A stretch of DNA of 64,000 nucleotides from Phytohabitans rumicis (GTDB taxonomy: Bacteria; Actinomycetota; Actinomycetes; Mycobacteriales; Micromonosporaceae), in assembly GCF_011764445.1 (NCBI RefSeq), contig NZ_BLPG01000001.1:6589001-6653000 (forward strand). Reading direction: 5' to 3'. Each line of letters starts with the position of its first letter. Within the stretch, counting starts at the first letter, position 1. Both the position numbers and the translations under genes were made by a program. The notes below the pieces were generated by a model, which did no database searches, had not been told where the DNA came from, and saw only the letters and a list, made by a program, of their open reading frames with translations. Positions 1-9,346 of the stretch are shown here, piece after piece.

Positions 1-38
1 CGCGCGCTCCTTGGCTCACCTCCTCGGCTGAGTTGCAA

Positions 39-84
39 GGAAGGGCCCCTTGTTATCGCTTTATGCATAGCAAGGGGCCCTTCC
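39..84 (-). terminator. Intrinsic-type terminator hairpin after the PhyH gene
   Basis: A perfect 14-bp inverted repeat (arms 39-52 and 71-84, arm GGAAGGGCCCCTTG) encloses an 18-base AT-rich loop. It lies 2 bp beyond the stop codon of the minus-strand oxygenase gene. No T-run follows, as is common in high-GC actinobacteria. Termination is inferred from structure and position. Confidence 0.75.
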
Positions 85-86
85 TA

Positions 87-824
87 TCAGTTCTGCACCG
101 GGTTGCCGGCGACGTTGCGGCCCCTCGCGAGCCACAGCTGGTGGCCGGCGTTCTTCGGGTGGGCCGGGTCGAAGCGCAACTCCTGGGAGAAGTAGCGGAT
201 CGTGTAGCCGGCCCGCCGGCGCGCGCTGCGGTTGGCATCGGCGCCGTGGATGATGCGGGCGTCGTGCAGCGAGCACTGGTTGGCGTCCAGTTCGAAGTCG
301 ACCGCCCGCGAGTCGTCCACCTCGCCCTTGACCACCCGGTCGAACGAGTGGGTGTCGAGGTCGGCGAACTCGTACTCGGCGCCGGCGTCCAGGTGCGTGC
401 CGGGCAGGACGCGCATGCAGCCGTTCTCCCGGTCCACCGGGTCGAGGGCGAGCCACACCGTGGCGATGCGGTCCATCCGGTCGAAGCGGTCCTGCCAGAA
501 GTAGGAGTCCTCGTGCCAGGGCGTGGCCCGGCCGCTGTACGGCTCCTTGGACAGGAACGCGCTCGCGAACAGCCCGATGTCCGGGCCGATGACCGGCTCG
601 ACGAGGTCGAGCACCTCGTCCGCGAGGAGGAAGTCGAGCAGGCGCGGATCGCGCTGGTGCGGCATGTCCAGTTCGCCGCTGTCGCCCCGGGAGGCGCCGG
701 CCAGGTGCTCCTCGAAGATCCCCTTCAGCCGCCCGAACGCCTCGGCGGGCAGCACGGGTTGGCGATGGAGGACGTATCCGTCGGCGGCGAACTGGTCGAT
801 CTGATCTGCGGTAAGTGGGCTCAT
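87..824 (-). CDS. Phytanoyl-CoA dioxygenase (PhyH) family protein
   Basis: This 245-aa protein has the hallmarks of an Fe(II)/2-oxoglutarate-dependent oxygenase of the PhyH family. The H-x-D metal motif is visible as WHED (His104, Asp106), and the distal metal histidine is probably His193 (IIHGAD). An arginine about 11 residues later (Arg204 region) would bind 2-oxoglutarate. The length fits stand-alone bacterial PhyH proteins. The substrate cannot be read from sequence. It is followed by a terminator and preceded, on the same strand, by AraC and GntR regulator genes, so it may be the regulated target of that pair. A Shine-Dalgarno sequence is not obvious upstream of the ATG. Confidence 0.85.
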   Translation of the reverse strand: MSPLTADQIDQFAADGYVLHRQPVLPAEAFGRLKGIFEEHLAGASRGDSGELDMPHQRDPRLLDFLLADEVLDLVEPVIGPDIGLFASAFLSKEPYSGRATPWHEDSYFWQDRFDRMDRIATVWLALDPVDRENGCMRVLPGTHLDAGAEYEFADLDTHSFDRVVKGEVDDSRAVDFELDANQCSLHDARIIHGADANRSARRRAGYTIRYFSQELRFDPAHPKNAGHQLWLARGRNVAGNPVQN

Positions 825-889
825 GGGAGAAAGTCTGTGACCCGCCCCCGCGAATGGTCATTGTGCGGGCCGGTCACCGGCTTGGCGAT

Positions 890-1774
890 TCAAGACACGG
901 ACAAGACCGGTTGTAGGGTCGCCGCGTGCCGGAAGCGGCCAGGTGGTGTGCCCAGCCGGCGGGAGAAGGCGCGGGTGAAGCCGGGCACGTCGCCGTACCC
1001 GACCGCGTCGGCGATCTGCTTGATGGGTAGGTCGGTGCGGACCAACAGGGCGGCCGCGTGGTCGAGCCGGGTCCGCTCCACGTACCCGGCCGGCGACTGT
1101 CCGACATGGAGGGTGAAGAGCCGGGTGAGTTGCCGTGGCGAGAGGTGGACGTGCCGGGCCAGCTCCTCCACCGACAGTGGACGGTCGAGATTGTCCTGCA
1201 CATAGCGCGTCGCTTGGCGTACCACTGCTGCCCCCGCGTCCGGTGCGACGGCGGTCTGAGGCCGCAGCGCGTCGGCGCCGGCCTGGGCGAGCGCGACGAG
1301 CAGTGCCTGGGCGACGGACGTCGCGGCCGCGTCTTGGCCCGGCAGCGCCGGACCGGCGCCGGTGGCCCGCAACGCGGTCCAGAGCGCGGCGACCCGCGCC
1401 TGCGCGTCGTGCGCCAGCGGCCGCGCGGACGTCGAGAAGGCGTCGAAGAGCGCGCCGAGGTCGCCGTCGTCCCCGGTCAGGCGCAGGTGGAACGCCACCC
1501 ACGCGAGCCGGATGCCGGGCTCGTGCCGGCTGATGATCTGATGGGGTACGCCCGGCCGCGCGAACAGCAGCGAGCCCGGCCCGATCGGGTGTGTGCGACC
1601 GTCCACGATGAACTCACCGGCGCCGTCCTCGACCCAGCACAGCTCGAAGTACGTGTGCCGGTGCGGCGGGTTGACGACGGTGTCCGCCATCTCGGCCCAG
1701 TGGTAGACGTCGACGTCGACCGGCCCGAGGCGGATGCGGCCGGGGGTCGCGTTGAGGCGGTCGGTCCACCCCAC
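890..1774 (-). CDS. AraC family transcriptional regulator
   Basis: This 294-aa protein has an N-terminal cupin-like sensor domain (about residues 20-150, with a PHRH motif and the pattern RPGVPHQI) and a C-terminal pair of AraC helix-turn-helix motifs (about residues 190-285, including SPRQLTRLF and IKQIADAVGYGDVPGFTRAF). Such proteins sense small ligands, often sugars, and activate nearby catabolic genes. The GTG start has a GGAGG sequence 8 bases upstream, inside the end of the preceding GntR gene. The two genes are only 2 bp apart and probably cotranscribed. The likely targets are the PhyH gene just downstream or the sugar operon beyond the divergent promoter; that is inference. Confidence 0.9.
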   Translation of the reverse strand: MGWTDRLNATPGRIRLGPVDVDVYHWAEMADTVVNPPHRHTYFELCWVEDGAGEFIVDGRTHPIGPGSLLFARPGVPHQIISRHEPGIRLAWVAFHLRLTGDDGDLGALFDAFSTSARPLAHDAQARVAALWTALRATGAGPALPGQDAAATSVAQALLVALAQAGADALRPQTAVAPDAGAAVVRQATRYVQDNLDRPLSVEELARHVHLSPRQLTRLFTLHVGQSPAGYVERTRLDHAAALLVRTDLPIKQIADAVGYGDVPGFTRAFSRRLGTPPGRFRHAATLQPVLSVS

Positions 1775-1776
1775 CG

Positions 1777-2478
1777 CTACGCCTCCAGCGCACGGATGAC
1801 CACGTCCCGTACGTCGCGCAGGTGCTCGGTCATGAGCCGGCGCGCCTTCACCGGCATGCGCCCGCGGACGGCCGCGAGGATCGCCAGGTGTACGTGGTGG
1901 TCGTGGTCGCGGTCGGCGTACAGGGTGAGGATGTGCCGCTGCTCCTGGTCGTGGAGGTCGATCAGCGAGTCGAGCACCTGGGCGAGGGCGCGGTTGCCGG
2001 CGAGCCGGCCGAGCGTCCGGTGGAAGTTCATGTTGGCGGTGTGCAGGGCGGCGTCCTCGTCGAGGGCGCGGCCGGCCCGGTCGAGGTTGGCGGCCAGCTC
2101 GTCGAGTTGGGCGTCGGAGGCGTTGCGGGCGGCCGCCTCGGCCAGGTGTGGCTCGATCAGCTCGCGGGCCTCCAGGAGGTCGAGGAGCGCGGCGCCGTCC
2201 AGCCGCAGCCGGTTGGGGTTGATCATGATTAGCCGGGACAAGTCGGCGCGGACGTAGACGCCGGACCCGTGGCGCATCTCGACCGCGCCGGTGGCTTCGA
2301 GGCGGCGCAGTGCCTCGCGCAGCGTGGGCGTGGCGACCAGGAAGCGTTCGGAGAGGGCCCGGTTGGACGGCAGCCGGTCACCGGGGCGCAGGCCCTGGTC
2401 GCGGATGTGGGCCAGGATCCGGTCGGTCACCTCGTCGAGCAGGCCCCGCCGCACGACGGGCTGTGGAGTGGCGGACAC
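1777..2478 (-). CDS. GntR family regulator, FadR subfamily (FCD domain)
   Basis: This 233-aa protein has an N-terminal winged helix of GntR type (about residues 8-75, with the recognition pattern ATPTLREALRRLEATGAVEMR and HGSGVYV) and a C-terminal all-helical FCD ligand-binding domain (about residues 95-225). FCD regulators usually repress genes for sugar-acid or organic-acid use until an effector binds. It starts at GTG and is transcribed away from a second FCD-type GntR gene at 2588, about 35% of whose residues look alike by eye (the HTH is nearly the same). It leads an operon with the AraC gene. Confidence 0.9.
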   Translation of the reverse strand: MSATPQPVVRRGLLDEVTDRILAHIRDQGLRPGDRLPSNRALSERFLVATPTLREALRRLEATGAVEMRHGSGVYVRADLSRLIMINPNRLRLDGAALLDLLEARELIEPHLAEAAARNASDAQLDELAANLDRAGRALDEDAALHTANMNFHRTLGRLAGNRALAQVLDSLIDLHDQEQRHILTLYADRDHDHHVHLAILAAVRGRMPVKARRLMTEHLRDVRDVVIRALEA

Positions 2479-2520
2479 AGCTCATTGTGCGTCTCGCCCG
2501 CCGCGAGGGCTAGACACCAG

Positions 2521-2549
2521 GTGAACAAGTCATCTAATCTCTTGCTCAC
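2521..2549. promoter_or_regulatory. Candidate GntR operator between divergent regulator genes
   Basis: An imperfect 9-bp inverted repeat, GTGAACAAG (2521-2529) and CTTGCTCAC (2541-2549), has one mismatch and an 11-bp AT-rich centre. It sits in the 109-bp gap between two divergently transcribed FCD-type GntR genes. Such regulators bind short palindromes in their own promoters. Assigning either protein to this site is inference. Confidence 0.5.
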
Positions 2550-2587
2550 TTTTAACCGAGCAGAAACATACCTCGGGAGGGGCGGAC

Positions 2588-3313
2588 GTGACGGTCACCG
2601 ACGACGAGCTGCTGCGACGGAGCCTGTCCGACGCGCTGATCAGCCGCGTCGTCGAGATGATCCGCAGCGAAGGGCTGGCGCCCGGCGCCCGGTTGCCGGC
2701 CGCAAGGGTGCTGGCCCAGCGGTTCGCCGTCGCGACCCCGACCATCCGCGAGGCGCTGCGCCAGTTGCAGGCCACGGGTGCGATCGACATCCGGCACGGC
2801 TCCGGCATGTATGTGAATGCCGCGCTTGACCGCGTTGTCATCGCCAACCCCAACCTGCCCACCCTGGACGCCGACCAGCTCGTCGAGCTGCTCGACGCCC
2901 GGCTGCTGGTCGAGCCGTACCTGGCCGGCCTGGCGGCACGGCACCGCAGCCCGGCCAGCACGGCGGCGCTGCGGCGCTCCCTTGATGCGGCGGAGCAGCA
3001 CCTGAACGGGGACGACGCGCGGCTGCACGAGGCCAACATGGCCTTCCACCGCGCCGTCGCGACCGCCAGCGGCCACCGCATCCTGCACGAAGTGCTCGAC
3101 TCGCTACTGTCGGTCCACGCCGGTGAGCAGCGAGAGATCCTGCAGATTTTCGACGACCGGTCCCGAGACCACGAGGAGCACCGGGCCGTCCTCGCCGCCA
3201 TCGAAGCCGGGTCCGAAGAGCGGGCCCGCCGGCTCATGCGGCGACACCTAGAGGACGTGGCGGACGTGGTCGCACGCCGCCTGTCTACCAACGAGGAAAT
3301 CAAAGAAGGGTGA
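2588..3313 (+). CDS. GntR family regulator, FadR subfamily (FCD domain)
   Basis: This 241-aa protein has a GntR winged helix (about residues 10-80, with the pattern VATPTIREALRQLQATGAI and HGSGMYV) and a C-terminal FCD domain (about residues 95-230). The GTG start is supported by GGGAGGGG ending about 3-8 bases upstream. It is the first gene of the sugar-import and catabolism operon: its stop overlaps the start of the ABC binding-protein gene by one base. Its likely job is to control that operon and perhaps itself through the inverted repeat at 2521-2549. It resembles the divergent GntR at 1777-2478, so the pair probably arose by duplication. Confidence 0.9.
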   Translation: MTVTDDELLRRSLSDALISRVVEMIRSEGLAPGARLPAARVLAQRFAVATPTIREALRQLQATGAIDIRHGSGMYVNAALDRVVIANPNLPTLDADQLVELLDARLLVEPYLAGLAARHRSPASTAALRRSLDAAEQHLNGDDARLHEANMAFHRAVATASGHRILHEVLDSLLSVHAGEQREILQIFDDRSRDHEEHRAVLAAIEAGSEERARRLMRRHLEDVADVVARRLSTNEEIKEG

Positions 3314-4578
3314 TGTTCGTGCGGGCACGCGTACTCACCGCTCTGGTCGCTGCCGCTTCGCTGGCGCTGACCGCATGCGGCGGCGACTCCGGCGACGACA
3401 GCGGCAGCAGTGGCACCAAGACGGAGCTGAAGCTCTACAACGACAAGGGCGCCTGGAGCCCGTTCTTCGAGGAACTGGGCAAGCTGAGCAAGGAGCAGAT
3501 CGGCGTGAGCATGTCGCCGGTCGGCTACACGGACGAGCCGACGTACTCGGCGTTCATCAAGGCGTCGTTCCGGACCAACAACAAGCCGGACCTCTTCACG
3601 TGGTCGACCGGCGGGCGGCTGGAGGAGATCGTCGAGGCCGGCCAGGTGGCGGAGACGACCGACCTCTGGAAGGAGGCGGTCGCGGCCGGCGACCTGTCCA
3701 AGGAACTGGAAGCGACGTACACGTACAGCGGGAAGCAGTACTGCGTGCCGCTGAACATCTCGTACTGGGTGATGTTCTACAACAAGAAGGTCCTCGACCA
3801 GAACGGCATCCAGCCCCCGACCACCTGGGCCGACCTGATGTCCGCGGCGGACAAGCTGAAGGCCAAGGGCATCAAGCCCTTCTACCACACGTCCGTCCTC
3901 TTTAGCTTCGTCTGGTTCCAGCAGCTGCTCATCGGCACGGATCCGGACCTGTACAACAAGCTCGCCACCGGTGAGGCCAAGTACACCGACCCGGGCGTCG
4001 TGGCCGTCATGGAGCGCTGGAAGAAGATGATCGACGACGGCTACTTCTCCGACGCGGGCAGCAAGGAGGACCCGGCCGTCCAGCTGAAGACCGGCAAGAC
4101 CGCGATGGGCATCTTCGGCACCTGGTTCAACACGAGCATGACCCAGCAGGGCCTCAAACCGGGCTCGGACTACGGCATGTTCGTCATCCCGAACGTCGAC
4201 CCGGCCAAGACGAAAAACACGGTGGCGTTCGAGAGCGGTCCACTGTGCTCGCTCGCCAAGGCGCCGGACGACAAGGCCAGCATGAACTACATGAAGTGGT
4301 GGGTGCAGCAGCCGGCCCAGGAGAAGTGGGCCAACAGCCGCGGCGACGTGTCGGCCAACCCCAAGGTGACCATCCCCGACCCGGGCCTGGCGACGATCGC
4401 CAAGGCGGCCGGCGGCGGCGAATACACCCTGGCGAACCGGTACTTCGAGGCCGCGCCGGCGCCGGTGCTCACCGCCGCGCTGGACGCGTTCGGGGCGTTC
4501 ATGGTGGACCCGGGCAGCTACCTGAAGCAGCTGCAGAACATCCAGAAGGCGGCCGACGAGTACTGGAAGGGTCGCTGA
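3313..4578 (+). CDS. ABC transporter substrate-binding lipoprotein, sugar type
   Basis: This protein of about 421 aa is an extracellular solute-binding protein of family 1. A lipoprotein signal peptide ends in the lipobox LTAC (Cys22), after which comes a Gly/Ser-rich linker. The mature part has family features such as FTWSTGGRLEE and VPLNISYWVMFYNKKV. It would bind an oligosaccharide outside the cell and deliver it to the two permeases encoded next. I chose the ATG at 3313, which overlaps the GntR stop (TGATG). A GTG at 3319 is an equally good alternative because AAGAAGGG lies 8 bases before it. No ATPase gene is present; such importers usually share a general MsiK-type ATPase, which is known from other actinobacteria. 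Confidence 0.92.
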   Translation: MFVRARVLTALVAAASLALTACGGDSGDDSGSSGTKTELKLYNDKGAWSPFFEELGKLSKEQIGVSMSPVGYTDEPTYSAFIKASFRTNNKPDLFTWSTGGRLEEIVEAGQVAETTDLWKEAVAAGDLSKELEATYTYSGKQYCVPLNISYWVMFYNKKVLDQNGIQPPTTWADLMSAADKLKAKGIKPFYHTSVLFSFVWFQQLLIGTDPDLYNKLATGEAKYTDPGVVAVMERWKKMIDDGYFSDAGSKEDPAVQLKTGKTAMGIFGTWFNTSMTQQGLKPGSDYGMFVIPNVDPAKTKNTVAFESGPLCSLAKAPDDKASMNYMKWWVQQPAQEKWANSRGDVSANPKVTIPDPGLATIAKAAGGGEYTLANRYFEAAPAPVLTAALDAFGAFMVDPGSYLKQLQNIQKAADEYWKGR

Positions 4579-5519
4579 TGCCGGTCGCCACGGCGACGCG
4601 TACCCGTCCTCCGGCGGCTCCGGCCGCTGGGGGGCGGGGGCGGCGCGGCGATCGCGGTGCCCGGTGGGGCGCGACGGGGTTCGTCTCCCCGGGCGCGATC
4701 CTCGTCGTGGTGCTGCTCTACGCGCCGTTCCTCTACACGGTGGTGCTCAGCTTCACCGAGTACGACGGCCTCACCTCGCCGCAGTGGGTCGGCGTGGACA
4801 ACTTCGTCCGGTTCTTCGACGACCCGGCCCTGTCCACATCGGTGCGCAACACGCTGATGTGGGTGGTCGGCACGACCGTCTTCCCGGTCGGCCTGGGCCT
4901 GCTCGTCGCGGTGCTCAGCTTCGGCATCAAGGGCGGCACCTGGCTGCGGCTGCCGTTCATGCTGCCGTACGCGCTGTCCGGCGCCGGCCTCGGCGTGATC
5001 TGGGGCTTCATCCTCCAGAGTGGAGGCGCCGCCAACGACATCCTGTCGGCCCTGCACCTGCCCGGCGCCGGCACGTCGTTCCTGCAGGAACAGCCGTGGA
5101 ACACGATCTCGATGATCGTCGCGTGGACCTGGCAGCAGACCGGCGTCAACGCGCTGTTCTTCCTCGTCGGCCTCCAGTCCATCCCGAAGGAGCCGTTGGA
5201 GGCGGCGCGGTTGGACGGCGCCAGCGGCTGGCGGCTCTTCCGGCACGTCACCTGGCCGCTGCTCGCCCCGCTCACCACCGTCGTGGTCGGGCTGGCGCTG
5301 GTGACGGGCCTCAAGACGTTCGACATCGTCTGGGTGACGACGCAGGGCGGACCCGGCCGCAACTCCGAGACGCTCGCGGTCACCATGTACCGCGACGCGT
5401 TCGTGGCCGGCGAATACGGCTACGGCTCCGCGGTCGCGCTCGTGCTCACGCTCACCACCGGGGCGATCACGCTGGCCTACATGCGCCGGCAGGTCACGAG
5501 CAGGGAGGCGCTGGAATGA
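4578..5519 (+). CDS. ABC sugar transporter permease (MalF/UgpA type)
   Basis: This 313-aa inner-membrane protein has about six membrane segments and the cytoplasmic EAA loop typical of sugar ABC permeases, EAARLDGASGWRLFRHVTWP, starting near residue 208. This loop contacts the ATPase. A basic, proline-rich N-terminal tail (about 35 residues) precedes the first membrane segment. Its ATG overlaps the stop of the binding-protein gene by one base (TGATG), and its own stop overlaps the next permease start by four bases, so the importer genes are translationally coupled. Confidence 0.92.
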   Translation: MPVATATRTRPPAAPAAGGRGRRGDRGARWGATGFVSPGAILVVVLLYAPFLYTVVLSFTEYDGLTSPQWVGVDNFVRFFDDPALSTSVRNTLMWVVGTTVFPVGLGLLVAVLSFGIKGGTWLRLPFMLPYALSGAGLGVIWGFILQSGGAANDILSALHLPGAGTSFLQEQPWNTISMIVAWTWQQTGVNALFFLVGLQSIPKEPLEAARLDGASGWRLFRHVTWPLLAPLTTVVVGLALVTGLKTFDIVWVTTQGGPGRNSETLAVTMYRDAFVAGEYGYGSAVALVLTLTTGAITLAYMRRQVTSREALE

Positions 5520-6322
5520 TCCGCCGTCTGGTGCTGGGCGCCCTCGGTCTACTGTGGCTGATCCCGATCTATCTGTTGCTGGTCAACGCGTTCCGCCCCA
5601 GCACGGAGTACGACACGTCCCGGATCTGGATCCCGGACAGCGACTTCGGGTTCATCGACAACGTGCGGTTGGCCTGGGACGCCGCCGGGCTCGGGCCGAG
5701 CCTGGCCAGCACGCTGCTCTACAGCGTCGTCTCGCCGGCCGCTGCGGTCGTGATCGGCGCGATGGCCGGATACGCCATCGTGGTGCTGCGGCTGCGCGCC
5801 GGCTTCTGGTGGTTCATGCTGCTCTTCGGCGGCACCATGTTTCCCACCCAGATGCTGCTGATCCCGCTGTTCCTCGGCTACAGCAGCGCCGACCTGTACG
5901 ACCGGCGCTTTGGGCTGGTGCTGCTCTACACCGCGATCTGCGTGCCGCTGGCCGCGCTCGTGATGCGCAGCTTCTTCACCGGCGTCGCGTACTCCATCTA
6001 CGAGGCGGCCCGGGTGGACGGTGCGTCGGTGTGGCGCATCTTCTGGCGGGTGTACCTGCCGTTGGCCGTGCCGGCCCTGAGCGCGGTGCTGATCCTGGAG
6101 TTCGCGTTCGTCTGGAACGACCTGCTCTTCGGGCTGACGCTCTCGCAGACCGACACCGTGCGGCCGGTCATGACCGCGTTGTCGTCGCTGTCCAGCGCCT
6201 ACTCCGGTAGCACCGTGCCGGTCGTGCTCGCCGCCGGACTGCTCATGTCGCTGCCCACGGTGGTCGTGTTCCTGGCCGCCCAGCGCATCTTCGCCCGGGG
6301 CTTGACCCTCGGCCAGTATTAG
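5516..6322 (+). CDS. ABC sugar transporter permease (MalG/UgpE type)
   Basis: This 268-aa protein is the second permease of the importer. It has about six hydrophobic segments and the EAA loop EAARVDGASVWRIFWRVYLP near residue 163. The pair of one longer and one shorter permease is standard for the carbohydrate-uptake CUT1 family. Its start overlaps the upstream permease gene by four bases (ATGA), and the mannosidase-like gene begins 9 bases after its stop. Confidence 0.92.
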   Translation: MIRRLVLGALGLLWLIPIYLLLVNAFRPSTEYDTSRIWIPDSDFGFIDNVRLAWDAAGLGPSLASTLLYSVVSPAAAVVIGAMAGYAIVVLRLRAGFWWFMLLFGGTMFPTQMLLIPLFLGYSSADLYDRRFGLVLLYTAICVPLAALVMRSFFTGVAYSIYEAARVDGASVWRIFWRVYLPLAVPALSAVLILEFAFVWNDLLFGLTLSQTDTVRPVMTALSSLSSAYSGSTVPVVLAAGLLMSLPTVVVFLAAQRIFARGLTLGQY

Positions 6323-6331
6323 GGAGTTGGA

Positions 6332-9300
6332 TTGACCAGTCGGTTGCTGCGGGCGAGTCTGGGTTCGCCGGGCTACGACGACATGCGCGGCACGCTCCGT
6401 GCGGCGGGCATGACGGCCATCGCCGGCGACGTCCACGCGGCTGCCCTGCCCCTGTTTCGCGGGGATCCCTTGCGGCAGGCGGTCCGGGTGACCGGCGCGC
6501 CGGACGGGGCCGCGATCGCCCTGCTGGACGGCGAGACGGTCATCGACCGGGCGAGCGCGGGCGAGGACCTGTGGCTACCCGAAGTGGACGCACCGCGCAC
6601 CGTCACCGTGTCGGTTTCCGGGATTGGTGAGGCGCCGCTCGTCGTCCACCCGCAGCGCAAGTGGACGGTCCACGTCGTACACCACTCGCACCTGGACATC
6701 GGCTACACCGACCGGCAGGGCGTGGTGCTGCGCAACCACCTGGAGTACCTGGACTCCGCGCTGGACCTGGCGGCCGCGACCGACGACTGGGCGGACGACG
6801 CCCGCTTCCGGTGGACGGTCGAGTCGGCGCTGCCGGTGCGGCGCTGGCTGGACTCGCGGGACGCGGCGGCGGTCGACCGGTTCGTGTCGCTGGCGCGGGA
6901 GGGCCGCATCGAGGTGACCGCGATGCCGTTCCAGCTGCACACCGAGGCGTGCTCGGTGGAGGAACTGCACCGGATGCTGCGCTTCACCGACGACCTGCGG
7001 GAGCGGCACGACATCCCGATCACGTCGGCGATGCACACCGACGTACCGGGCGCGGTCGTCGGGTTCGTCGACGCGCTGGCCGCGGCCGGGGTGCGCTACC
7101 TGTCCGCCGCGCACAACTGGGCCGGCCGCTCGGTGCCGTTCCTCACCGGCGGTCAGGACCTCGGGCGCCCGTTCTGGTGGCGGTCGCCGGCCGGCAACCG
7201 GCTGCTGGTCTGGTTCACCGACACGCCACACGGGATGGCGTACATGGAGGGCAACGTCGTCGGGCTGGCGGAGAGCTTCCCGGCCGCCGCGGCCCTGCTG
7301 CCGGGCTACCTGTGGTCGCTGGCCAACCGGGCGGTCCCGTACGGGCGGGAGGCGTTCGGCTGGAGCGGGCTCGACGGCGTCGCGCTGACGAAGCCGCCGT
7401 ACCCGCACGACGTACTGCACCTGCGGGTGCAGGGCGGCAACGCGGACAACGCCGGGCCGTCGATCGTGCCGCCGTCGGTGGTACGGGAGTGGAACGCCAC
7501 GTACGCATACCCACGCCTGCGCATGTCGACGAACACCGAGTTCTTCGTGGATGCCGAGCGGCGGCTGGGGGAGCGCCTCGCCGAGCACAGTGGAGACTGG
7601 ACCGACTGGTGGGCCGACGGGCTCGGCTCCGGTGCCCGCCCGCTCGGCTACGCCCGGCGGGCCCAGCACGCCGTACGGCACGCGGAGACGCTCCACACCC
7701 TCGCTGGCACGGATGCGACCGCCGAGGTGGACGCCGTCTACGACAAGCTCGGCCTCTTCGACGAGCACACCTGGGGCGCCGCCAACCCGTGGCACGACCA
7801 CGAGGACGGCTTCGACTCCGGCGGCATGCAGTGGGCCCGCAAGTGCGAGATGGCGTACTCCGGCGCCGACGACGCGGAGGATCTGCGGCACGCCGGCGCC
7901 CACCGGCTCGGCGCGCGCCTGGCTCCGGCGGCGGGCGCGCTCACGTCGTACCTGATCGCCAACCTGGGTCCGACGGACCGTACCGACCTCGCGGAGGTCT
8001 TCCTGCCGGCGAGCGTGGCCCCGCTCGACGCACCGGTGTCCATCGTGGATGCCCGCTCCGGGGCCACGCTCCCGCACCACGAGGAGGCCGTACGCCCGGA
8101 GGAGTGGCCGACCCGGCCGGCCGGGCGGCGGCTGTGGTTCGTCGTCGCGGACGTGCCCGCGGTCGGGCAGGCTCGGGTGGACGTGGTCGCCGGCTCCGGA
8201 CCCGCTCCCGTGGCGGACCTCGACGGCTGGCAGATCGAGAACGAGTACTACCGGGTGAGCGTGGATCCGCGCGACGGCAGGCTCACGTCCATCTTCGACA
8301 AGCGGGCCGGGCGCGACCTGGTCAACGGCACCGCGTACGCGGGCATGAACCAGTACGTGCACGAGCGCTACTCGACCGCGCCGCACGTCAACCACCTCTC
8401 TGGCCACATCGAGGCCCCGCACGGGGATCTGGCGCTGCTCGCCGGACGGTCGATCGGGCGGCGCGCCGGCATCGTGCGCGCGACGCGTACGGCGGTGGGG
8501 GAGACGCTGGAGGTCGAGCTGGACGGCGACGGCGTGCAGTGGCTGCGCACCACCGTCACGCTCACCGCGGGCGTGCCGCGGGTCGACGTCACCAACCGGC
8601 TCTACAAGGACGGCGCGCCCGCCAAGGAGAGCGTCTTCTTCGCGTTCCCGTTCGCGATGCCGGCGCCGGTCGCGTGGGAACTGACCGGTGGGGTAGGCGG
8701 CGGCGACGCGCCGACGGTGCCCGGCGCGGCCAGCCACATGACCCCGATCCGGCACTGGGTCGCGTTCGAGGACGGGGAGGTGACGGCGGCGTGGGCCACG
8801 CTGCACGCGCCGCTGGTGATGTTCGGCGACATCTACCTGCCGTACGCGCCGTTCCCGCCCACGCTCTCGCCCGAGCCGGCCGAGCCGGGCACCGTCTACT
8901 CCTGGGCGATGAACAACATCTGGGACACCAACTTCCCGGCGCAGCAGCAGGGCGAGACCACCTTCCGGTACGCGATCGGTTCCGAGCCCGGTGCGGAACC
9001 CCGCGCGCTCGGGCTCGGGGTCGCCGCCGGGCTCACCGACCCGTTCGTGGCCGTGCCCCTCACCGGCTCCGGCGAGCCGGCGCCGCCGTCGGACCGTTTT
9101 GCCTCTGTGGACCATCCGCTGGTACGCGTCGCCGCGATCGGTCCGTCGCGGCGCGGTCACCACCTGGTGGTGTATCTGGCCTCGGCGGCTCCTGATCCCC
9201 TGTCGACCACGCTGCGGGTGCCGGGGGTCCGGCATGCCTTCCTCGGCACCAGCTTGGAGCGCTCCCTGGTGCCACTGTCCATATCGGATGGCGCCATCGA

Positions 9301-9346
9301 GGTAACCGTGCCGGCCGGTGGCTTTGTGGCGGTGTCCGTTTCATGA
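6332..9346 (+). CDS. Glycoside hydrolase family 38-like enzyme (alpha-mannosidase-like)
   Basis: This 1004-aa protein carries the N-terminal GH38-type metal motif [10 protein letters not shown] (His118, His120, Asp122), followed by a long body that ends in beta-rich domains. GH38 enzymes are zinc-dependent retaining alpha-mannosidases. This member belongs to a divergent branch, so the exact glycosidic bond is uncertain. There is no signal peptide, and it sits directly behind a sugar importer, so it should act on imported oligosaccharides in the cytoplasm. The start is TTG with AGGGAG five bases upstream, 9 bases after the permease stop. Its stop overlaps the next gene by four bases. Confidence 0.85.
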   Translation: MTSRLLRASLGSPGYDDMRGTLRAAGMTAIAGDVHAAALPLFRGDPLRQAVRVTGAPDGAAIALLDGETVIDRASAGEDLWLPEVDAPRTVTVSVSGIGEAPLVVHPQRKWTVHVVHHSHLDIGYTDRQGVVLRNHLEYLDSALDLAAATDDWADDARFRWTVESALPVRRWLDSRDAAAVDRFVSLAREGRIEVTAMPFQLHTEACSVEELHRMLRFTDDLRERHDIPITSAMHTDVPGAVVGFVDALAAAGVRYLSAAHNWAGRSVPFLTGGQDLGRPFWWRSPAGNRLLVWFTDTPHGMAYMEGNVVGLAESFPAAAALLPGYLWSLANRAVPYGREAFGWSGLDGVALTKPPYPHDVLHLRVQGGNADNAGPSIVPPSVVREWNATYAYPRLRMSTNTEFFVDAERRLGERLAEHSGDWTDWWADGLGSGARPLGYARRAQHAVRHAETLHTLAGTDATAEVDAVYDKLGLFDEHTWGAANPWHDHEDGFDSGGMQWARKCEMAYSGADDAEDLRHAGAHRLGARLAPAAGALTSYLIANLGPTDRTDLAEVFLPASVAPLDAPVSIVDARSGATLPHHEEAVRPEEWPTRPAGRRLWFVVADVPAVGQARVDVVAGSGPAPVADLDGWQIENEYYRVSVDPRDGRLTSIFDKRAGRDLVNGTAYAGMNQYVHERYSTAPHVNHLSGHIEAPHGDLALLAGRSIGRRAGIVRATRTAVGETLEVELDGDGVQWLRTTVTLTAGVPRVDVTNRLYKDGAPAKESVFFAFPFAMPAPVAWELTGGVGGGDAPTVPGAASHMTPIRHWVAFEDGEVTAAWATLHAPLVMFGDIYLPYAPFPPTLSPEPAEPGTVYSWAMNNIWDTNFPAQQQGETTFRYAIGSEPGAEPRALGLGVAAGLTDPFVAVPLTGSGEPAPPSDRFASVDHPLVRVAAIGPSRRGHHLVVYLASAAPDPLSTTLRVPGVRHAFLGTSLERSLVPLSISDGAIEVTVPAGGFVAVSVS

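Noticed and set aside
6575-9235. Very long open frames opposite or across real genes (for example 886 codons on the minus strand here, 659 codons at 20711-22690, 504 codons at 12414-13928).
   Set aside because: High GC gives long stop-free frames. Their translations are rich in Arg, Pro, Gly and Ala, have no recognisable domain, and lie over well-supported genes.
9256-9270. GGAGCGCTCC, like a CebR (cellobiose repressor) operator core.
   Set aside because: It lies inside the mannosidase coding region (codons for a LERSL segment), not in a promoter, so it is probably a coincidence.
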